Of a stretch of 64,000 bases of DNA, positions 11,505 through 22,652 are shown piece by piece. Location of the stretch: NCBI GenBank assembly GCA_963922205.1, contig CAWUHX010000064.1:248001-312000 (forward strand), read 5' to 3'. The translations under genes and the position numbers were made by a program. The first letter of the stretch is position 1. Each line of letters starts with the position of its first letter. Under the pieces are notes generated by a model. It ran no database searches. It worked only from the letters and a program-made list of their open reading frames with translations, and was not told the DNA's origin. The DNA comes from Romanomermis culicivorax (lineage: Eukaryota > Nematoda > Enoplea > Mermithida > Mermithidae).

Positions 11505-13491
11505 GTGACTGTACCAGCTCGTTTAAAGGTTGAGGAAATGTTGAAATTTGCGAAAAATCGAAAATCCGAAAAACTACTGGAATCGACCCAAAAAATGGAG
11601 GAAAACTGCATGCATCACTCTACTGCCCTAGGTTTCGAAAAAGGTTTCTACAAGAAACTAGTGAATCCCGATGATCGAGAAATCAAAAATTTGGACTGCA
11701 AAAACGCAAATCTACTGCTTCTCTACGAAGCAGATAAGCATAATTTCCATTCACCGAAAACGTCCGCTCTGCTGAAAACGCCAAAAACTTCATGATAATT
11801 ATCTCCGAAAATCGTCCAAAATCGAAAATTTAACTTTCTAAAACTGAAACCGAAGGAGATGGATACTCGAAAAATCTTCGATAATGACGCGTATATCGAG
11901 GTAATGCAAAAATGCGATGCCAAAATGATAAATTTTTGTGGTGATGCTACTAACGCCTTAAGCGAAATAGTGATGATAGGGACTCAACAATGGAAACTTC
12001 TCGATGAGTTTAAAACTGAAATCAAAGAAAACAGAGCTCAGAAAGAAGAGATCGAAACCGAAAGTTACCAAAATCCAAAATATCGTGAAACCTATGAGCT
12101 CTTACACTCAGTCTCTAAAATCCAATAAACCAAAAAATGCCATTAGCGATCCAGAAAGTCAGCTTAGTTTGCGTGGTATAATGGACGAGGATGATGATCT
12201 GATCATCCCGACTGAAACGTTTGACTGCTCTAACGTGCTAAACTCACAGATAAATTTTCTGTCTGTCCCACACTCTAAGGTGCATAGATCTTTTGCTGAT
12301 GACAAAACAAGAATCACGACTATCTGTAAAAAGGTAGCGCTGGAAAAATTAGATAATTCAACCCGAAATCAACAAGAATTGAAATTCTTCATCCTGCTCG
12401 AAAACGAGTTTGGCCTCCATGCATCTGAATATGTGAAAGTTCACACGTTACTTCGCTTGACTTGCGATGGTGCCCTGAACACCGTACGAGATGTCCAATC
12501 ATATGACAAAGCGAAACAGATTCTGATGTGTATGAATGCACCAAATTGCGATCAAGATACGCTCCAATGCGAGCTCCAGTCCACCGTTCTGTTTGAAACC
12601 GAAAATTCATCAGCTTTTTTGAATCCAATCAGTATCTAGGTACATTTACTGTAGTATGACAGAAGCGCTCAGTATTGCCATAGAAAAGTTATCACAACTT
12701 TTCTTTGGAAAATCCAGGAAATTTACAGAGTCTCGATTGACGCGAGTACTCTAGAAAGGATCACTGATTTAGCTATAGCCATCCCCAAAGTTCAGAAAAT
12801 TCAGCAAGCAAATAAACAAGCATCTGTGAGAGTAGAACAACCTATACTGGTTAACAAACTCGGAAATCTGTCGAAAGAGCAACTGTCACAGTTGCGTTTC
12901 AAAGATGATTCAAAACTTCGTTTCAGAGATAACTCTCTGTCCCGAAATAGAGATGACTCTAGACAGCGAAATACTGTCCGATTTCAAGAAAATTCGACTC
13001 TAAGGAAGACTAAAGAATTCGAGGAAAGCATAAAAAGAGTCCTAGAAAATTTCGGAATCCGAGAAAATTCACAAAATGCTAATAATTTCGAAAATCGAAG
13101 ATTGCGATTCGATTGAAGGATGAGTCAGAATTTCCGGAATAGAGAAAACATTCCTATACGGGATTTCTCTCAAAATGGTAACTTCCAATGAAATCAGTCA
13201 CGTGAACGACCGGTGAAGTACTGCACCTATCATGGTCAGTGTAAGCATGACAGCTCTGAATGCTATCAGTTGAAACCACAGGTCTATCAGCCTCAGCAAC
13301 AGCAACCGAATCATCAATGGCAAAATAATCATAATTGGCGTCCTCGTTTTCAACAAAATAGGCCTACACACTCAATCAGAATCAAAATTTTGACCAAAAT
13401 AACGGATTTTTCAATCCCAATAATTGAAACTATCAGAGAGATGTGGCAAACATTTCTCTCTGTGATTCTGAATCCCCACAAGAAAAGATAA
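11505..13491 (+). pseudogene. Gypsy-1 gag
   Basis: Decayed Gag region, read in one frame to about 12120 and in another from 12004 on, so there is at least one frameshift. The N-terminal part is lysine/glutamate-rich; 12826-13116 is arginine/asparagine-rich, as expected of a nucleic-acid-binding part. At about 13219 there is CTYHGQCKHDSSEC, a C-x2-H-x3-C type motif which has a close counterpart in the Gypsy-2 Gag, followed by a glutamine-rich tail. In-frame TGA and TAG stops (near 12637, 13114 and 13189) can all be one C-to-T change from CGA or CAG. There is no credible full-length product. Confidence 0.75.
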
Positions 13492-13859
13492 TCGAGAAGC
13501 ATTATTACCACCCGATGAACAATTCACAGTCTATACAGACTCAGCTAACTTCTCTGAAACCTTCGCAACAAATTTTGCCATCAGAAACCAAAATGGTGTT
13601 TAACTCACCTAAATCTTTTGTCCGGATGAAGCCGACAACTAGTACAACAAACTTGCTTGAACCGACAGAAATGTCTAAAGCTACAAATTTTTAGGTGGCT
13701 CCAAGAATCACAGATTTTACAATCAAAAAACCTACTGAACCGTGGATTGCGAGATCTAGTGTGTGTCGAATTAAAGAATGTTCGCAAAAAGACATCAAAC
13801 TTCTGAGCTTATAGGCTCCTACACGAGCTTTTCATATCAATGCCGAAATCGGAAAAACT

Positions 13860-14165
13860 AAAACAAAAGCTTTGATCAGTACTGGTGCTCAATGTTCAGT
13901 CATTTCCTCATGTCTAGCTCAACGCTCTTTAGGGATTGACTATGATACATTAGAAACATCTGCACAGATAAAAGTAGCCCATGGTGCTATTGTGGATGCC
14001 CAAGGTCCGATAATCTTCAAAATCAATTCATCTTCTGGAACGCATCTAGTACGATGCTGGATTCTACCTACTGCAGGAGTACGATGCTGGATTCTACCTA
14101 CTGCTCCTAGGAACCGATTTCCTAGTACATCCAAGCGTTCGAGCCATAATAAACTTTTGTGAAAA
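13860..14165 (+). pseudogene. Gypsy-1 retropepsin (protease) remnant
   Basis: Aspartic protease that would process Gag-Pol. The active-site block reads ALISTGAQCS where the family has D-T/S-G, so the catalytic aspartate is replaced by serine. The later conserved block (LLGTDF, near 14101-14118) survives but in a neighbouring frame after an exact tandem duplication at 14048-14104. The protease is therefore broken twice. Confidence 0.75.
14048..14104 (+). repeat. 30-bp tandem duplication in Gypsy-1 protease
   Basis: The 27-base string from AGTACGATGCTGG to CTACTGC occurs at 14048-14074 and again at 14078-14104, period 30. It encodes RCWILPT twice. Confidence 0.9.
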
Positions 14166-14762
14166 TTTCATCAGAATCAGAGACGTTCAACAAGAACTAA
14201 ATCTAGTTTTGAAACCAATTAAAAAAACGCCCTACAATGAAGTATTTTCAAATACTTCTACGGGACAAAGTCAAACGCAAATCATAAAAATCGACAGATC
14301 GCTACTGATTTTGAGTATCTCATCATGCTACGTAGAACGGAATTGTCAAACATGGGTTAACCGGAAAATCTTCCCTTTCTCCAATGAAAGCTTCAAAAGC
14401 GTTATAGTTCAACCTGTGAACTTCGGAAAAGGAAACTGTGAATATCTGATCGATCTGGCGATAATAAGCATAATCGAAGGCAAATGTCCACTGTTATTCA
14501 TCAATAATAGTGTGACAGTATCCATCTGCAACCTAACCAGCTCATTGCTGAGGCTAAATTCAGACTCAAAGAATCCAAAATGACCCTCACATTGCTAAGT
14601 GATCATGAAGATGACTATGAACCTGCCACAAACCATTTCACAGTTTTCATGGTTAAAGATCAGACAACTATGTCGGAAGAAGAAAAACTTCAACTCACTC
14701 TTGAAAAAATGACCAAAAAGTCGAATATCAATGATTGAGATAGAAAAATTGCTATCGAAGTC

Positions 14763-15488
14763 TTGAAGCAATATCGTGATGTTTTCAGTCTCCCTAGAGA
14801 TCAGCCTACTCTCACTCATGAGTTAACGGCCTCTATAGACACTGGTGATGCAAAACCAGTTGCAAAACACTGCTACCATCCTCAAAAAATCCAAGAAATG
14901 CTAGAAAAAAGCCTCATAGAGCCTTCGCCATCACCATGGGCTGCTCCTATGTTTCTGGTAACCAAAAAAGATGGAAGTTGGCGACCCATTGTCCATTATA
15001 GAGGTATAAATGAAGTTACTCCTAGTGATAAATTTCGGATTCCGAGAATAAATGACTATCTAGATGTTTTAGGTAATGCACGATTTTTCTCAACTCTAGA
15101 CTTGAATGCAGGGTACTGGCAGATCCCTTTAGACATCGCTTCACGCAATAAAACTACTTTCATTAGTCAAGAAAGCTTATTTTGATTCAAAGTTCTACCA
15201 TTTGGTTTGAAAAATGCTCCTGCTGAATTCCAAAGACTAATGGAACAGATCCTGCATCCATACATCTGGAAAATCTGTTTGGTTTATATCGACGATATCA
15301 TAGTTTTTTCGGGAACATATAATGATCATCTAACACATATCCAACTGATCTTTGAAGCTCTTCGTGACGGGAATCTAACATTGAGACCTGATAAATGTGA
15401 TTTTGTACCGAAACAGGTTAAATTTCTTAGTCACTTGTTGAGCGAAAATGGAATCTCGCCTGATCCGGAAAAGGTCTCCACAATCTAA
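14763..15488 (+). pseudogene. Gypsy-1 reverse transcriptase
   Basis: RNA-directed DNA polymerase domain. It shows the Ty3/Gypsy blocks SPWAAPMFLVTKKDGSWRP, then FFSTLDLNAGYWQIPL (first catalytic Asp), FKVLPFGLKNAP and the YIDD catalytic box in CLVYIDDIIVF (about 15281-15310). A TGA at 15183-15185 interrupts the frame just before FKVLPFGL. The connection to RNase H is broken by a TAA at 15486-15488 and a frameshift shortly after. Confidence 0.9.
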
Positions 15489-15489
15489 A

Positions 15490-16120
15490 CTATGAAATGC
15501 CAAAAACCATAAAAGATCTTTGAAGTTTTTTGGGCCTTGTCCAATGGTGTAGACGATTCATACCAAATCTTGCCACTCTTTCAGGACCACTCTATTAACT
15601 ACTAGGAAAAAACACAAAATATGAGATAAGCGAAGAGCATCATATAGCTTTTAACTAGATTGAAACATCTCTAACCTCGACTTCTTTTTTGCCATATCCT
15701 GTCTATAACGACAAAAAATCGAAATTCATCATTCAAACTGATGCTAGCACAACTGCTATCAGTGCCATTTTGTATCAAGAAAATGAAAATGATCAGTGGG
15801 TCATTGCGTACAACAGTAGAGTTATTTCTGACGTAGAAACCCGCTAAAGTATGACTGAGCACAAATGTCTCACAATAGTAGAAGCTTTCTGGTGGTACAG
15901 ACACTATGTCTATGGTCAAAAAGTAACAGTCAGAACTGATCATAAGCCCTTGCAATGGATCAAAGAAGAAAAACATCGAAATTCATGACTTCAAAACTTC
16001 GCAATAAAGCTTCAAGACTATGACTATCCCATTGAATATGTAAAAGGTAAAGAAAATGCTTGCGCTGATTTTTTGTCATGAAACGAGCCTTGTGCTAAAG
16101 TGAAGTCAATGACCAGCAAA
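15490..16120 (+). pseudogene. Gypsy-1 RNase H and connection domain
   Basis: Continues from the reverse transcriptase in another frame. It has the connection block SFLGLVQWCRRFIPN and the RNase H blocks IIQTDAS (catalytic Asp), VRTDHKPLQWI and the terminal NACADFLS. In this frame there are stops at 15521 (TGA), 15596 (TAA), 15656 (TAG), 15845 (TAA), 15986 (TGA) and 16079 (TGA). Family alignment expects Arg at 15521 (DLRSFLGL) and 16079 (DFLSR), so CGA-to-TGA change is likely. Confidence 0.85.
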
Positions 16121-17580
16121 GAAGTAACAGATGAAATATTCAGATGGACATTTCGTGAACAGAAAAAGACTGTTGCTGCAGCCATAACAAGATCAATGAC
16201 CTGAAAAGAAGAAAAAAGTAAACTTGTATCTCAGAATAAAATGCTGACGTTCGAAGAAGACTTCCAACAGCCTGAGAAACGGCTAGTAACTTTAGAATCA
16301 CCGGAAGAAATTAGAGAAGAACAAAGAAAAGATCCGTAAATCGCGAAGTTGGTAAAAATCCTCGACGAAAAGCAAATTTTTACAATCTCATCTGCTTTTC
16401 ATACTGAAAATGAAATAGTATACCGATTGTCAAAACAAGCCAATACAGCTTCGGCGATAGTAGTTCCAACTACTTTGATTGAAAGCGTTTTGTATCAATT
16501 CCATATTGCAAAGATTTTAAGTCATCAAGGTCATAGATGCACCACAGTGATGATTCATCAGCCTTTCTGGTGGCCAAAAATGGAAGAATCGATAATAAAA
16601 TGGATAAAAATGTGCAAAACATGTCAACAAACAACTTCACAGTTGCCAAAACTCCCTCCATTGCTGCCGATACAGCCAAAATATCCATTTGAAATCGTCG
16701 TGACCGACATAGTAAACATATCCCTTCTTGGCGAGAAAAGATCATACGTTATCGTATTTCAAGACTATTTCACTAAATGGGTAAGCGCTCATTTGATTCA
16801 GGATCAAAAAGCAGCCACTATAGTCAAAAGTTTCATAAACAATGTAGTTTTGGTTCATGGTAGCCCGAAACATCTATTATCAGATCAGGGTTCAGGATTT
16901 ACTTCAAACTTGATGAAAGACATCCCTAAACTTCTAAAAGTTCAGAAAATCAACACCACTGCATATCAACCGCAATGTAATGGAATGGTCGAAAGATTCA
17001 ATCAAATGCTAATTTTGCAACTCAAAAAATTCACTGCTGAAGATCCCAACAATTGGGAACAATATTTACCTTTCGGGACATTCCCCTATAATGCTGTTCC
17101 TCACACAGCTACTCACTTTTCTCGGTTCTGACTTTTGTGAGGTTATGAACCCAGAATTGCTACTGATTTGGACTGCGCTAAAAGTCTAACGTTACCACTA
17201 AACTATGACAGGTATCAGTATATTTTCATGCAAGTGCAACTAACATTATACAACGAAGCTTTGGAAAACCTAAAAAATGTGTCTGAATCGCATAAGGGAT
17301 ACTTCAATAAAAAAGCAAACCAGGAGAAATACAATGTAAACGATTAATACTGTTGATTAACAACAAAAAAGCGACTAAAATCGGCAAAGACTACATCGGA
17401 CCCTTTGTCGTAGTCAAAAACTCGGAAATCTTGAAAAATGTCATAATAATCCATAGTTTAGATTGTCCTGGACAATCTCAGAAAGTCTCACTTTCTTGCG
17501 TAAAGCCATACATGCCTCGTAGGGCATCAGCAATTCTAGAATCAGAAGACAGTGGTCCTCTGAGACTTGAAAAGAATTGA
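16121..17580 (+). pseudogene. Gypsy-1 integrase
   Basis: DDE integrase. The HHCC zinc-binding region reads [14 protein letters not shown] (two His) and CKTCQQ (two Cys); the catalytic core has [15 protein letters not shown] and NGMVERFN, giving D, D and E in the expected order. The uninterrupted part is 16349-17131; TGA codons at 17129 and 17138 fall before the GYEPRI block. The C-terminal GPY/F module (IGPFVVVKNSE, about 17393-17425) is in a separate open frame, 17353-17580. Confidence 0.9.
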
Positions 17581-17824
17581 AAAATTTGTAAACATTTTGT
17601 CATATTTTAACTAACATTAATTTTTAATTTTGCTAATAAAATTGTAATTTTTTAATAATCATAAGCAAAAGCGATGAGTATAAAATTTTGGGTATCTAAA
17701 AAACTCGCTCAATGCACTAATTCAGATTCTGTGTAGAATGAGTGAAAGAAAATGTGTTATATTGTCCTGTAGTTTTGTGTATATTCACGACCATTTTGAA
17801 GAAATCGACCTTGCCTAAGAAGTA

Positions 17825-19010
17825 GTGCAAAGTAAGAAAATGAAGCGAAAAGCGTGCACCCCAGAAATATCTTCCTCTGGTCCCACCCAATCTGAACTTT
17901 ACATTTTTCGCCATGTGCATGAAAAATTTGAATTCGTGGTTAACAACTTTCCACTTTACACCTTCATCTTTTTAGCAAGATTTTCTGCTCTTAATCTCTC
18001 ATTTGCTAAATCGAAAAGCTTATTGAATGGTCGAATGGTATCAATCGCTCAATACAAAAAATCGAATTTGAAAGAAAGAAGAAATGACCAAGGAGTCAGA
18101 GGCGACAATGTCACTGAGTTTGGGAGTCATGTCATCATTGATCAACCCACCCCTGATTTTTCGAAAATTTTTTCATGTTCAAGATCGATACATTTCGTAT
18201 CAAAAGAAACAGCATTGTCAAGACAATCGATTCTTCTTTGCCGAAGGTAAGTTCTGCACTGCTGATTAGACTAAAGTCTTAAAAAATAGAAACTCTGGAT
18301 TTCTCTTCCCCTGGGAAGAATGTATATCAATCCATCGATATATTAAATTTGGGTCCGGGTAACTTCCCCAGAAGATTTGCATGCCATGATTCAAAAGATT
18401 GACGTTTCCATGCAAAACTAAATCTAACAGAAATTAATCGAAATTTTATGATTTTTTTAGAATACAATATAAAGTGAATCATAAGAATCACAGAGTTCGA
18501 ACGATGGTTTGAAACGGTATACACCAGGCCCCTCAATGTCCTGGGCGATCCAACATATGTCAAATGCGGCGATTTAAAAAACACATTGATGATGCATTCA
18601 AAACCAAATTTTGGAAGCCACGTTTTAGTTGGCTTCGATGTCCAAAAAATTTCAACGAATCAATTGTATATTCATAAAAAGACTTAAATGATATATGGCC
18701 CACCCGAAACCGGGCCGATATATGAAATAAAATTCGACCATCAAATTTCGGAAACACCAGCCTTAGCGCTGCTATAATCGGTTCCCAATTACAACAAATG
18801 GATGAATGCCATCGGAGGAACCATGCCATTAGCTGTAGGGGTTTGCTCCCCACATTCCAAAACAGAATTGTGAGCAATAATCAAAAACGAAATTCCAAAA
18901 CTATTGTCGAAAAGCGAAAACATTGATATCGATCTCATCTGCGAACAAAATTGAATAAAACGTGGTGGTACCTTTCAACTAGAATTAATTGAATAGGTTA
19001 GTCGTATACC
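17825..19010 (+). pseudogene. Gypsy-1 post-pol coding block 1, unknown product
   Basis: I do not recognise this protein. An open frame of 141 codons (17825-18250) is followed, in another frame (first codon position as at 18331), by a coding-like stretch from about 18266 to 19010 interrupted by stops that are TGA, TAA or TAG, every one a C-to-T step from CGA, CAA or CAG. The stretch includes segments such as FERWFETVYTRPLNVLGDP and AIGGTMPLAVGVC. A GAAG/GTAAGT string at about 18242-18251 could be a 5' splice site linking the two. There is no clear signal peptide or membrane anchor, so I do not call it envelope. Confidence 0.5.
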
Positions 19011-19242
19011 CATAGGTGAAAAAATTTGCAGCGATAACAAACAGCCGATGTACGCAAACTGATATTTCGTATGGCCTATAGTATTTTGAAACGACAGTTT
19101 TCCTGTCTATAATGAAACCCATTTAGTAACAAAAAAGAAGTATAAGGAGAAACCTTATTATTATTTTTCGTACAACTCTCCAATCTTGACATCTCGAAAA
19201 TGCAAGCAACTCATTTGTTTTCTGATTAACAACATTTTGACA

Positions 19243-21207
19243 ATGAGTTCGAATCTACCAGTGCACCTGGACACTATACTGATGTGAGAAAGCCCGACAA
19301 AAACGCCTACTCAGGCTCCTACACAAACTTCCGCGGAAACTGAATTCGATAATGAAATGGCAATGGCCCTCAAATCGCTGATAAAAGATATGGCTGATGA
19401 ATCATTGGCAGTAAAAACCAAAATCCCTACCAAAACCGACATAATACAAATCGAAAGCGACAAAGATGATGTACCGTGGACCAATACTACTGCACCGACG
19501 ACGTCTTTGCTACCTCCGTTATCTAAGAATCTATCGTATTGTCAATACGAGTTAGATTCGATTAGAGAACAGGACGTACAAGAAAAAGCCCCATTGGTAA
19601 AAACTTTGTCAATGAGAGATATCTCGCAAATGGATGATGACGATGATAACCATTTGAAAATGATACCACTATGAATAATAATATTGATGCAATATAAAAT
19701 ACCCAAAAAACATGAGGTAGAAACCTCTATGCCTGTTGGCACAGACAGCATAACTCCTATCTTGGAGGTAAAAGAAGATCAGCTATGCGACGAACACGGC
19801 GAGCCGATACGCGACATTAGAGCATATCAATTTTCGTTATTCAGAAGAGGAAACGCGATGGATAAGCAATTACGAACAATTCAAGACTATCTGGAATCTC
19901 ATCCAGAAGATCCGAACTATGTTCCACCATCAAAGAAACATTGGGATTTGTGAGAAGATATGCGAAGTAGAGAACGAAAAGAGACTGACTCAAAAATGCG
20001 AGAACGACTTTCATGGTCTACTACACGAAAGGAAAAGGATGATTATGACTGCTGAAAATATCGACATGGTGAATACCCATCGAACGAGTGTCTGAGAAAA
20101 TACCATTCCGATCAATACTATTCTAAGTATCAGCATGAGCATCAGAGCGATTCAAAAGATCAACAAAAGAAAATCGAATGGGCTAGCATCCTAAAATGAG
20201 ATCAATTGTGAAAAGAAGAGTTAGAGAGTCAACAGCCTCCAATAGCTGACTCTGAAAAAATGATCGATGAACCAACAACATTGCAACAAGCCAAAGTGGC
20301 TAGCGTTCAACAAAAACAGCAATGGATCATTCGAGAATACAAAATACCACATTGGCCATTTGGCAAATAATGAACACCACCCGAAAAATGGTACCCTAGC
20401 CTACCTACTGCACCTATAACAGCCCAAATACAACCCCCAACTACCGATGAAGTAATTATTAATTATTTCAATCGCTCCCATTTGAATTTCAATCCCACCA
20501 TTTTATGACAAGCCACCGCGGCTTCGAAATAAATAGCTCAGGACTTCCCTGACTATTTTCAAACACGATATTTGCATCGTGATCCACATTGTACAGAAGA
20601 ACTCACTGCAGTTCTCCTAAGCTGGATGTGCGATTACTACAAATACTATGGCGACGAAAATGCTATCCTTATAACACAGCTTACGCTGTTCCTTTTCCAC
20701 GCGCAGCAAGCATACGACTATAAGACCACTGATAATTCTTACTCCATGGCCTTACGTTACATTCCACAATGCTTGACTGACACGTGAGCGCCGAATTATA
20801 CAGCTACTGAAGAAAGAAAAGCAATCATCGGAGAAATTCATCGCGAATACCAAATGGAGATGGATAAAAGAGCTGAAGAAAAGAAAGGAAAAGATGCGAT
20901 GATGCTGACAAAACCGGCTGTACCTCCAAAATATCAAATGACACCAGCACCAATCATTGCCATGACTACAACCGTGACAACTCAACCACCGGTTATTGGA
21001 ATACAAACATCGTTGGGAGCTGCATGATGAGCCTTAGCTCCATGAGTGCTGACTACAAGTCAAGGACCGCAGATGCCTCCACCCGGCATTCTGAAAGTGA
21101 GCAAAACTCCAACTAAAGTCTTGCCGAATGGTCGCGGGTTCCCGTTGAAATGATTCAAAAGAAGAATGAGTATCACAATGCTAACCGCATTTCTTTTCTT
21201 TCACTAG
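19243..21207 (+). pseudogene. Gypsy-1 post-pol coding block 2, unknown product
   Basis: Reading from ATG 19243, a single frame of about 654 codons runs to TAG 21205-21207, interrupted by roughly a dozen stops that are nearly all TGA. Open segments are 19357-19674, 19684-19953 and 20572-20787. Composition is acidic and Asp/Glu/Lys-rich in the N-terminal half, with a Trp/Tyr/Cys-containing middle (SWMCDYYKYYGDENA, about 20611-20660), then a charged Glu/Lys/Arg stretch (20805-20920) and a proline-rich end. No membrane segment is seen. It lies between integrase and the 3' LTR, where accessory or envelope genes sit in some Gypsy elements. I cannot assign a function. Confidence 0.55.
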
Positions 21208-21494
21208 TCTTATTGTTTTTCCACTAGAATCTTTTCTCTTTTCAAATCTCTAAATTTAAAATGTTCTCGGTATAAAAATACTAGTTTTGATCTGCTCATC
21301 CCTTTGTGCCTTAACATTTGTGATAATATGGTTAACATTTTCTTTGTTTATTTGTTTGTGTAGTTAGCCACAGCATAGAGGAGTGAAGGACACATGCTGT
21401 CAAAGAAGACTGCCCAAAATGAGCTAAACCCTCTCATACAATCAAAACGTCAGCTTACTACGACATGCCGAAATTGCTCAAGGGGATTTACATC

Positions 21495-21508
21495 AAAACA
21501 GGGGGGAG
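21495..21508 (+). promoter_or_regulatory. Gypsy-1 polypurine tract
   Basis: AAAACAGGGGGGAG sits directly against the TG that opens the 3' LTR. Plus-strand DNA synthesis in LTR retroelements is primed from such a tract. Confidence 0.88.
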
Positions 21509-22080
21509 TGTTGTGGGGCAATTTGACGTATTTGTAGAGTTCATGTCGTTTTCGAGTAAAGATCGGCAAGTTAAGAAAAGAAAGATCGTGAGGAGACCTG
21601 CCGAGAGGCGTGGCTATGATGGGAAGAAATTGTGAAAATGTTTTTCAGTAGAGATTCTTTGTACTGTAGCCAAGTGGTTGTGTCTTAGCTTGTGTGGAGA
21701 GTTTTAGAGTTTGAGGCAGCAATTTTGTACATTATTAAATTGTGTTTTGAGTGTGTGATATAGGATAAGTCAAACTATTTGAAAAATAGTTTGGGTAATG
21801 GGGTGAAACTCCAAATCCGTTAAGATAGTATGGCCCGAGTTTCAGCATCTGAAAACCTTTGACAACCTGAGCAAAGATCCCTGGATAAATTGACATAGTG
21901 CTCTTTACGAGCCGGTCAATCTCCTGATTTCAATTATCTCGTCTAACACTCCGAGTGTTCCATTTCTGGCGTTCCGCAGGCTATTCTACGTTTCGTACAT
22001 CTCTTATCAAAATGTGCAATAAATCGTCAAGCTACACAGCTTAATTGCATCTACTAATCTTTTATTTTCCAGGCACGACA
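21509..22080 (+). repeat. Gypsy-1 3' LTR
   Basis: 572 bp, TGTTGTGGGGCA to CACGACA, direct partner of 10915-11497. Confidence 0.92.
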
Positions 22081-22084
22081 CATT

Positions 22085-22652
22085 TATTTCAAAGAAAATA
22101 GACAAAATACAATCAAAGTTGATTGTTGGGCTTATTTCAGATCAAGAGCTCCCATGGTCAGATTTTCAGATAGTAGTGAATTTAATAATTTGTGGCAGCA
22201 ATGTATAGCTAAATGTCGAACATAAATGCACCAGTTTTGACAAAACTAGCCACCCAGTGATCAATTCTTAGGACTTTGGGTAGGGGTAATACCCCATTGT
22301 ACCCCTTCCTATGGGACAGTCTGGACACATATGAACAAAATAAAAATGAAATTATCATGTTGAACATAATTCTTTTCTCTGTACTGTTAGCCAGTTTTCC
22401 ATTCAAACTGGCCCTGACTCAATTTTTGATCTGGGGCTACTTTCACAATTCACAAGTACGGTGGTTGAGTCGTACCTCTCACATGCACAGTAGTGTCAAG
22501 CATAAATACAATTAGTTGAAATTACAGTTTTCTGGTGCCTAGTGCAGGAATAAATGTTGTAATTCTTGGGATTGGAAAATCCGCTGTTTTTTTGAAATTA
22601 TGCTTATTTGAGAAAAATGTTAAGAAAAGCTGAAAATTTTAATTATTGACAT
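22085..22652. other. Spacer without recognised feature
   Basis: No supported gene. Short open frames here show no domain. Confidence 0.4.

Larger units (their letters stand above)
10915..22080 (+). mobile_element. Gypsy-1: complete, decayed Ty3/Gypsy retrotransposon
   Basis: 11.2-kb element bounded by direct LTRs of 583 and 572 bp and by the 4-bp flank CATT on both sides (10911-10914 and 22081-22084). The order gag, protease, reverse transcriptase, RNase H, integrase is that of Ty3/Gypsy (Metaviridae). Nearly 4 kb lies between integrase and the 3' LTR and holds two further decayed coding blocks. The reading frames are broken by frameshifts and by many stops, most of them TGA. No clean TGG primer-binding site follows the 5' LTR. 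The element is dead but structurally complete. Confidence 0.92.

Noticed and set aside
19243-21207. TGA used as a sense codon in this element
   Set aside because: TAA and TAG also occur at similar sites, the changes fit C-to-T mutation, and other frames in the window (Gypsy-2 gag, the host-like gene) use TGA-free reading or end with TGA. Decay explains it better than recoding.
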